64,000 nt of DNA from Candidatus Aminicenantota bacterium (GTDB lineage Bacteria; Acidobacteriota; Aminicenantia; Aminicenantales; Saccharicenantaceae): assembly GCA_026393975.1 (NCBI GenBank), contig JAPKZD010000025.1, forward strand, positions 1 to 64,000. Reading direction: 5' to 3'. Each line of letters opens with the position of its first letter. Within the stretch, counting starts at the first letter, position 1. Both the position numbers and the translations under genes were made by a program. Under the pieces are notes generated by a model, which saw only the letters and a program-made list of their open reading frames with translations, searched no databases and was not told the DNA's origin. Positions 59,073-64,000 of the stretch are shown here, one piece after another.

Positions 59073-60398
59073 ATGATGGGCGAAGGCGGTCGGGTCTATA
59101 GCGAAAAGGGTGAGATTGACGCGGTTCTCCGCCGGAGGGATCCCGACGAGTCTCGCAAAAAAACGTACCGGGTCGCGGTCGGGAAGGACGGTTGTCTGTC
59201 GATACCTCCCGAACTGGCCGGAGAGCTCGGCCTCACTCCGGATGTCCGGCTCGACTTCGTCTCCGACCACGGCCGCATCGAGATCCTGCCCAACATCCAC
59301 AGCCTGCGACGCCTCTATATCGAGCCCACCTCGCGTTGCAACCTCTCCTGCCGGACCTGCATTCGCAATACGTGGGAAGAACCGATGGGCGATATGGACA
59401 TGGGCGTCTTCGACCGGCTGGCCGGTCAACTCTCGCGCTTCCCCCATCTCGAGACGGTCATGTTCGGCGGCTTTGGCGAGCCGACGGCCCATCCCCGCAT
59501 CCTCGACATGGTCCGCGCCGTCAAGGCTTCGGGCCTGCGCGCCGAGATGACGACCAACGCGACGCTCCTCGACGACGCCCTGATCGACGGCCTGCTCCGC
59601 GAGCGTCTCGACACCCTCTGGATATCTCTCGACGGGACGACCGAAGAGAGCTTCGAATCGATCCGCGAGGGCGCGAGCTTCCCCCTCGTCCTCGAGAACG
59701 TCGAACGGCTCGGCCGGCGAAACGGCCGGGACGGCCACCGGATCGACATCGGCATCGCCTTCGTCGTCATGAAGACGAACCTCCACGACGTCAAGCACTT
59801 GGACCGCCTGGCCCGGTCCGTCGGGGCCCGACGCATCCTGGTAAGCCACGTCCTGCCGTACAGTGAGGCGATGGAAAAAGAAATGCTCTGCCTCCAGACG
59901 CTGACCCTCGAGACGTTCACCTTCGCCCCGGGCAAAACCGAGCTCAGCCTGCCCCGCATCGACGTCAACAACACGACCAAGGACACGATCTTTAGCCTGT
60001 TCCAGGGATTCGAGAACCTGACCTTCATGGGCAACAGGATCGCCGTCGACTCCCGTCGCTGCCGCTTCGTCCACGATCGCGCGTCCTTCGTCCGCTGGGA
60101 CGGAAGGGTCGGGCCCTGCATGGGGCTCCTCCATTCCCACCGGACCTACCTCTACGGGCTCGAACGGCGGGTCCGGTCTCACGCCTTCGGCGACGTGCGC
60201 GAGGGAGACCTCTTCGAGATCTGGAATTCGAAGGCCTACGTGGACTTCCGGGAGAAGGTCAAAGCCTTCGATTATTCTCCTTGCCACGTCTGCGGCGGGT
60301 GCTCGATGCTCGAGTCGAACGAAGAAGACTGCTATGGGAACACCTTTCCTGCGTGCGGTGGCTGCCTCTGGGCCCAGGGGGTCATCCAATGCCCGTAA
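59073..60398 (+). CDS. Radical SAM/SPASM protein, like tungsten-enzyme maturases
   Basis: 441 aa. The first ~75 residues are an AbrB/SpoVT-like segment (YRVAVGKDGCLSIPPELAGE). Radical SAM motif CxxxCxxC in YIEPTSRCNLSCRTCIRNTW (Cys89, 93, 96). The C-terminus is a Cys-rich SPASM-like part with CHVCGGCSMLESNEEDCYGN and CGGCLWAQGVIQCP. From memory this matches maturases of tungsten-dependent oxidoreductases (TIGR04317-like). No such oxidoreductase is in the window. Start is uncertain: 59073 or a later codon. It is 29 bp before arsC. Confidence 0.8.
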   Translation: MMGEGGRVYSEKGEIDAVLRRRDPDESRKKTYRVAVGKDGCLSIPPELAGELGLTPDVRLDFVSDHGRIEILPNIHSLRRLYIEPTSRCNLSCRTCIRNTWEEPMGDMDMGVFDRLAGQLSRFPHLETVMFGGFGEPTAHPRILDMVRAVKASGLRAEMTTNATLLDDALIDGLLRERLDTLWISLDGTTEESFESIREGASFPLVLENVERLGRRNGRDGHRIDIGIAFVVMKTNLHDVKHLDRLARSVGARRILVSHVLPYSEAMEKEMLCLQTLTLETFTFAPGKTELSLPRIDVNNTTKDTIFSLFQGFENLTFMGNRIAVDSRRCRFVHDRASFVRWDGRVGPCMGLLHSHRTYLYGLERRVRSHAFGDVREGDLFEIWNSKAYVDFREKVKAFDYSPCHVCGGCSMLESNEEDCYGNTFPACGGCLWAQGVIQCP

Positions 60399-60427
60399 GC
60401 CCGCTTATAGTCAACAGGAGGGAAACC

Positions 60428-60859
60428 GTGGAAAAGAAAACGATCCTCTTTATCTGCGTTCACAATTCTGCCCGATCCCAGATCGCCGAGGGCCTGGTCA
60501 ACGCCCTCTACGGAGAGCGGTTCGAGGCTGTGAGCGGCGGGACGATGGCCACGAGGGTCCATCCCGGGGCGATCAAGGCCATGGCCGAGATCGGCATCGA
60601 CATCAGCGGCCATCGCTCGAAGAGCATCGACGAGTTCGAAGGCAGACGGTTCGATTATGTCGTGATGGTCTGCGACGATTCCCAGACGGACTGTCCCTTT
60701 TTTCCCGGCGGTAAGGACTACATCCACCACGCCTTCGACGACCCTGCGGCCTGCACGGGAACGGACGAGGAAGTCCTGACCTGTTTCCGCCGCAGCCGCG
60801 ACGAGATCCACGCCTGGATCAGGGAGGCGTTCATTCAAGGGGAGAAGGAGAAACGATGA
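60428..60859 (+). CDS. arsC: Arsenate reductase, low-MW phosphatase type
   Basis: 143 aa from GTG 60428, with GGAGG 6 nt upstream; the longer track start runs into the previous gene. Phosphatase loop ICVHNSARSQIAEGL (CX5R). The redox Cys pair is in MVCDDSQTDCPFFPG, as in thioredoxin-linked ArsC. FDDPAACTGTDEEVLTCFRR follows. It reduces As(V) to As(III). Its stop overlaps the GcvH-like start (ATGA). Confidence 0.93.
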   Translation: MEKKTILFICVHNSARSQIAEGLVNALYGERFEAVSGGTMATRVHPGAIKAMAEIGIDISGHRSKSIDEFEGRRFDYVVMVCDDSQTDCPFFPGGKDYIHHAFDDPAACTGTDEEVLTCFRRSRDEIHAWIREAFIQGEKEKR

Positions 60860-61305
60860 GCGACGAGATCCTGCAGCTGGCGGTCGATAAATTCCTGTTC
60901 CGCTTTCCCTCCGACGTTCATTACAGCGAGGCCGGGATCTGGGTGAGATTCGAGGGGTCGCGGGCGCGCATCGGGCTTTCCGATTTTACCCAGCAAAGGA
61001 ACGGCGACGTGGCCTTCGCCGAGCCGAAAGAGGTGGGGAATCAGGTCCGGTTGGGGGACGAGGTGGCCGTCGTCGAGACGATCAAAGTCAACCTCAGTAT
61101 CCCCTCGCCCGTGGCAGGCAAGGTTATCGAAGTCAACAACGACCTCTTGACCGCTCCCGAGCTCGTCAACCAGGACCCCTACGGGAAGGGCTGGCTGGCC
61201 GTCCTCGAAGTCGAGGACGGCGAAGCGGCGCGCGGAGCTTTGAAGACGGCTGCCGGCTACCTGGCACTGGCCAAGGTCCAGGCGGAAGCAGAGATCCTGC
61301 GATGA
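60856..61305 (+). CDS. GcvH-like lipoyl carrier protein
   Basis: 149 aa. GcvH fold with the lipoyl lysine in VVETIKVNLSIPSPV (about Lys77), followed by VNNDLLTAPELVNQDPYGKG and WLAVLEV. No other glycine cleavage genes (gcvP, gcvT) are near. It overlaps arsC and the next DGC gene by ATGA at each end. A dihydrolipoyl arm can bind As(III) or reduce disulfides, so a role in arsenic handling is possible; that is inference. Confidence 0.88.
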   Translation: MSDEILQLAVDKFLFRFPSDVHYSEAGIWVRFEGSRARIGLSDFTQQRNGDVAFAEPKEVGNQVRLGDEVAVVETIKVNLSIPSPVAGKVIEVNNDLLTAPELVNQDPYGKGWLAVLEVEDGEAARGALKTAAGYLALAKVQAEAEILR

Positions 61306-61721
61306 GCGGAACGCGGCCCAAGATCCCCGTCGTCCCCTGCAGCGGGATCGGGAAAAGCCTCGGAGCCGCGGCCCGGGAAGCGGCCTTTGTCCTTGCCGAG
61401 GACCTCCGTCCCGACAAAACGAAAATCGTCGCCCTTTCCCTCCTCGTTTTGGGGGACGAAGAAGCACGGCGCGAAGTCGCGGGACACGAGGCCGTCGCCA
61501 TCGACGGCTGTAAGCTCGAGTGCGCCGCTAAAGGGCTAGCTTGTTCGGGCGCCTCAAAGATCCACAAAGTCGCCGTCTTCGATGTCGTCCGGCGCCATCG
61601 CGGCCTCAAACCCGAGGGGGTCTGCGACCTCAACGAGGACGGTCTGAGGCTGGCCCGGGCGACGGCCGATGAGGCCGCGAAGATCGTCGATAACGTCGAC
61701 GCGGAGGGCGGCCATGCCTGA
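61302..61721 (+). CDS. DGC-domain protein, short form
   Basis: 139 aa. PVVPCSGIGKSLGAAAREAA at the start and VAIDGCKLECAAKGLACSG in the middle fit the DGC family (PF08859), named for the conserved Asp-Gly-Cys and thought to bind zinc. Five Cys in all (13, 70, 74, 81, 108). The usual Cys in the central LCLP-like motif is missing (LSLLVLGDEE). Overlaps both neighbours. Confidence 0.82.
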   Translation: MSGTRPKIPVVPCSGIGKSLGAAAREAAFVLAEDLRPDKTKIVALSLLVLGDEEARREVAGHEAVAIDGCKLECAAKGLACSGASKIHKVAVFDVVRRHRGLKPEGVCDLNEDGLRLARATADEAAKIVDNVDAEGGHA

Positions 61722-62406
61722 CCTGCCGAGAAAGAAAATCGGTCTGATCGCCTGCTCCGGCGAAGAGCTCGCCGAGGGCACGGTGACCCGAAGGGCCGTC
61801 CGGAAAGTGCTCGAGACTCTCCGGCCCGACGACACCGTAACGCTGTGCCTGCCGCTGTTCCTTGCGGGAGGCGAGGGAGAACGGGCCTTCGCCCGCCACT
61901 ATCCGACCATCGCCGTCGACGGGTGCGATAAACGGTGCGCCGCCCTGGCGACGGAGAAGTATAGCGCCAAGCCGGCCGCGAGCATCGTCGTGAACGAGAC
62001 TGCCGACGCCGCCGAATGCCATGATATCGGCACCGCCCGCCATTTGAACGAGGCGGGGATGCAGTTCGCCGATTCCGTTGCGCGGCTCATCGCCGAGGAA
62101 ACAGACAGGCTCCTAAAAAAGCCACGACGAAAAACGTCCGGATTAGCGGCCGATTTCGGCGGTTGCAGCTGTAGCTCCGGCCTTCCCTCGGGAACGGTGC
62201 GCATCCTCGGTCGGGCGACGCGAATCGCCGGGCTTCCTCTCATTCTCGCGCAATTCAGGGACCAGGAGAGAGGGCCGGACCAAAAAACGGCCGCGGCTCT
62301 TCTGGAGGCCGCGAAGATTTATAACGAGGTTCCGGATAGTCAGCAGCAAGCCTGGAAGGAAGCGCTGTTCCTGGAATACGCCCAGTTTCTCAAGGAGAAA
62401 GACTGA
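61714..62406 (+). CDS. DGC-domain protein with extra C-terminal domain
   Basis: 230 aa from ATG 61714. DGC part: IGLIACSGEELAEG, VTLCLPLFLAGGEGE, IAVDGCDKRCAALA. A second part from about 145 begins FGGCSCSSGLPSG, then VRILGRATRIAGLPLILAQF and ends AAKIYNEVPDSQQQAWKEAL. That tail resembles a small domain I recall in proteins beside CPxC redox proteins in archaea and bacteria (YNYIP-like); no name known. Eight-nt overlap with the first DGC gene. Confidence 0.78.
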   Translation: MPDLPRKKIGLIACSGEELAEGTVTRRAVRKVLETLRPDDTVTLCLPLFLAGGEGERAFARHYPTIAVDGCDKRCAALATEKYSAKPAASIVVNETADAAECHDIGTARHLNEAGMQFADSVARLIAEETDRLLKKPRRKTSGLAADFGGCSCSSGLPSGTVRILGRATRIAGLPLILAQFRDQERGPDQKTAAALLEAAKIYNEVPDSQQQAWKEALFLEYAQFLKEKD

Positions 62407-62873
62407 TGGCACGAACGGAGATCTATACAGCCTCAGTCGCCTGGACAGGTGGCCACCGGGGACACCTGAAGCTCGGCAACGGGCCCGAGATGGACTTTTC
62501 CGCGCCGCCGTCTTCGCATGGCGAAGCGGGCGTCCTGACTCCTGAAGATGCGTTCGTCGGCGCCGTCAACACGTGCGTCATGCTGATGTTCATATGGGCG
62601 GCCGAGCGCTTCCGGCTGGACCTTGTCTCTTATGAGTGCCGGGCGGAGGGAACGAAGCTTATCGAGCTCGATAGAACCGAGATCTTCACCCGGGTTGTCC
62701 TGAAACCTCGGATCACCGTGCGCGTTGGCAACGAGCTCCCCGAGGCCGTTGAGAAGCGGGTTCGCCGCTCGCTCGTATCTGCGCAAAAGTTCAGTCTTGT
62801 CGCCAACTCCGTCAAGAGCGAGGTTGCTATCGAACCGGAGATCTTTTTAGAAACCCACCCTGGCGTGAAATGA
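62406..62873 (+). CDS. OsmC-family thiol protein
   Basis: 155 aa. VAWTGGHRGHLKLGNGPEMD start, then LTPEDAFVGAVNTCVMLMFI with the first active Cys (57). In OsmC/Ohr a second Cys near the C-terminus resolves the first; here the equivalent region reads AQKFSLVANSVKSEV, with Ser instead. It may therefore not be a normal peroxidase. Overlaps the DGC gene by 1 nt. Confidence 0.87.
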   Translation: MARTEIYTASVAWTGGHRGHLKLGNGPEMDFSAPPSSHGEAGVLTPEDAFVGAVNTCVMLMFIWAAERFRLDLVSYECRAEGTKLIELDRTEIFTRVVLKPRITVRVGNELPEAVEKRVRRSLVSAQKFSLVANSVKSEVAIEPEIFLETHPGVK

Positions 62874-62885
62874 TGAGGTCATAAG

Positions 62886-63128
62886 ATGGAAATCAAGGTC
62901 CTGGGCCCGGGCTGCCCGAAGTGTGGAGAGGTCGAAAAACGCGTGAAGTTCGCGCTCGCCGAACTTAAAGTCGCCGCCGATGTCGAGAAGGTTACCGACA
63001 TCAAGACGATGATGTCCTACGGCATCCTGGCGACTCCCGGCTTGGTCATCAACGGCAAAATCAAATGCGCAGGCCGTATCCCGCGTCCCGAGGAGATCAA
63101 TGCCTGGATCCAGGAGGCCGCCGCCTGA
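62886..63128 (+). CDS. Small CPxC thioredoxin-like redox protein
   Basis: 80 aa. MEIKVLGPGCPKCGEVEKRV, with active CPKC at 10-13, then the cis-Pro in GILATPGLVINGKIKCAGRI. This is the redox-active disulfide protein 2 family, which is common beside DUF318 permeases. It could reduce ArsC or pass arsenic or a thiol to the permease. 12 bp after the OsmC gene. Confidence 0.93.
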   Translation: MEIKVLGPGCPKCGEVEKRVKFALAELKVAADVEKVTDIKTMMSYGILATPGLVINGKIKCAGRIPRPEEINAWIQEAAA

Positions 63129-63162
63129 TGAGCGCGGTCCAAACCCAAAGGTGAAGTAGCGA

Positions 63163-63645
63163 ATGGCTTTTGCTGCGGTGATCTGGGGCGTTGCGGGTGT
63201 AAGCCTTATTCTATCCTGGGCAAAAAGCCGGGAAAAGACGCGGGAAGCCCTCCGCTTTTTCTGGCGGGCATTTCTGTCCCTGGCTCCGTCCATCGTCGCA
63301 ATTATCTGGACGATCGGTTTTATCCTAACATTCCTGCCCTCAGGGTTCGTATTGAATACAATCGGCCGGAACGCGGGAATCATGGGAGTCGTCATAGCCG
63401 CCGCATTCGGCTCTATCTTCCTCATCCCGGCCTTCATCGCCTTCCCCCTGGCCGCGTCCTTTCTCAGGCAGGGGGCGGATGTCCGGGCCATCGCCGCGTT
63501 CGTCACTACTCTGGTCATGGTCGGCGTGCTCACGGCTCCCCTCGAAGTGAAGTTCTTCGGCAAGAGATTCACCCTCTGGAGGAACACCCTCAGCTTCGTC
63601 ATGGCCTTGGTCATCGCCTTCGTCATGGGGGAGGTCCTGAGATGA
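63163..63645 (+). CDS. Permease half-protein A (DUF318-like)
   Basis: 160 aa with four membrane helices, in two pairs. VIWGVAGVSLILSWAKSREK start, FGSIFLIPAFIAFPLAASFL in helix 3. This matches half of a DUF318 permease, though the Cys pair of the usual motif is absent. The ATG of half B overlaps its stop (ATGA). Confidence 0.78.
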   Translation: MAFAAVIWGVAGVSLILSWAKSREKTREALRFFWRAFLSLAPSIVAIIWTIGFILTFLPSGFVLNTIGRNAGIMGVVIAAAFGSIFLIPAFIAFPLAASFLRQGADVRAIAAFVTTLVMVGVLTAPLEVKFFGKRFTLWRNTLSFVMALVIAFVMGEVLR

Positions 63646-64000
63646 AGATCAAAGCCGTGCCGGCGATTCTAGCGGTTCTGGCGACTGCCACGGTGCTCGT
63701 CTGGGCGATGCGGCCCGATAAGGCGATCGCCGTCCTGTTCGTTTCCAAGGATTACCTCTTGGAGATGATCTCCATTCTCCCGCCGGTCCTCATCCTCTGC
63801 GGATTGTTCGACGCCTGGGTCCCGAGACGGACAATTGAACAGCTCATGGGCGATGCTTCGGGAATCAAAGGGACATCCATCGCCTTCCTGTTGGGCACGG
63901 TAGCTATGGGTCCCTTGTACGCCGCTTTCCCCATCGGAAAGTCTCTCCTCGATAAGGGCGCGAGCCTCTATAACGTCGCCGTCTTCCTCTGCGTCTGGGC
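63642..64000 (+). CDS. Permease half-protein B (DUF318-like), cut by window edge
   Basis: At least 119 aa. First helix (VPAILAVLATATVLVWAMRP), then ILPPVLILCGLFDAWVPRRT and LLGTVAMGPLYAAFPIGKSL. The last fits the usual TPFCxCSxIP motif but with no Cys. It continues past 64000. Together with half A it would form a two-subunit Cys-less permease. Confidence 0.78.
   Translation, partial: MKIKAVPAILAVLATATVLVWAMRPDKAIAVLFVSKDYLLEMISILPPVLILCGLFDAWVPRRTIEQLMGDASGIKGTSIAFLLGTVAMGPLYAAFPIGKSLLDKGASLYNVAVFLCVW

Noticed and set aside
1-64000. CRISPR array, integrase or IS transposase
   Set aside because: No set of evenly spaced direct repeats and no such protein in any frame were found.

Overview
The window looks like a chromosomal segment of a GC-rich, Gram-negative, probably anaerobic heterotroph, most like Acidobacteriota or Candidatus Aminicenantes. 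That is inference from gene content (a VWFA-related protein of the acidobacterial type, TolC and beta-barrel proteins, GH38/GH36/GH116 enzymes, YgiQ, many small ECF-sigma modules) and from base composition; there is no rRNA in the window. Promoters fit TTGAnn-17/18-TAnnnT, and a few genes look leaderless.

Layout. 0-7 kb: an ABC-2 exporter operon (minus) with a divergent TolC gene, then a glycosyltransferase and a GNAT protein. 7-15 kb: a small regulator/membrane-protein pair with a palindromic operator, a MenC/NAAAR enolase, zinc-ribbon and DUF2007 proteins, a TIM-barrel isomerase, a TPR lipoprotein and a secreted GH38 alpha-mannosidase. 15-21 kb: a VWFA protein, a decayed beta-lactamase-fold pseudogene, an intact beta-lactamase-fold hydrolase and a small outer-membrane protein. 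21-23 kb: arsR-arsM with a clear operator. 23-29 kb: amidohydrolase, APC permease, an ECF sigma/anti-sigma/DUF4097 operon, purM. 30-39 kb: GH36, tRNA-Ala(CGC), a His-rich membrane protein, Mut7-C, GH116, and a cyanophycinase/YfcC pair. 39.6-41.1 kb: an AT-richer patch with a SnoaL-like gene and an outer-membrane-protein fragment. 41-49 kb: a second sigma/anti-sigma/DUF4097 operon, MFS, YgiQ and a Ser/Thr kinase-TPR protein.

49.4-64 kb is an arsenic island. The lower-GC part encodes, in transcription order, MarR, a 27-aa coupled ORF, a DUF318 permease, a 57-aa Cys-Cys-Gly protein and a ferredoxin, followed by ArsR-ArsD-FmdB-AhpD-like-ArsA-Acr3-UspA-methyltransferase. A second DUF318 permease is divergent from another ArsR. 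After it comes a tightly coupled plus-strand operon: a radical SAM/SPASM protein resembling tungsten-enzyme maturases, ArsC, a GcvH-like lipoyl carrier, two DGC-domain Cys proteins, OsmC, a CPxC redox protein and a permease split into two ORFs, running off the window. I regard this last operon as the best candidate for an undescribed system: arsenate reduction next to a protein that should carry a dithiol (lipoyl) arm, several thiol proteins and an unusual permease.

Mobile or repetitive sequence: two copies of a ~180-200 bp element with inverted ends (196-377 and 22804-23001), two palindromic elements ending in GGTTTGACCCC, two other strong hairpins and a 42-bp tandem repeat. No CRISPR array, transposase or integrase gene was seen.
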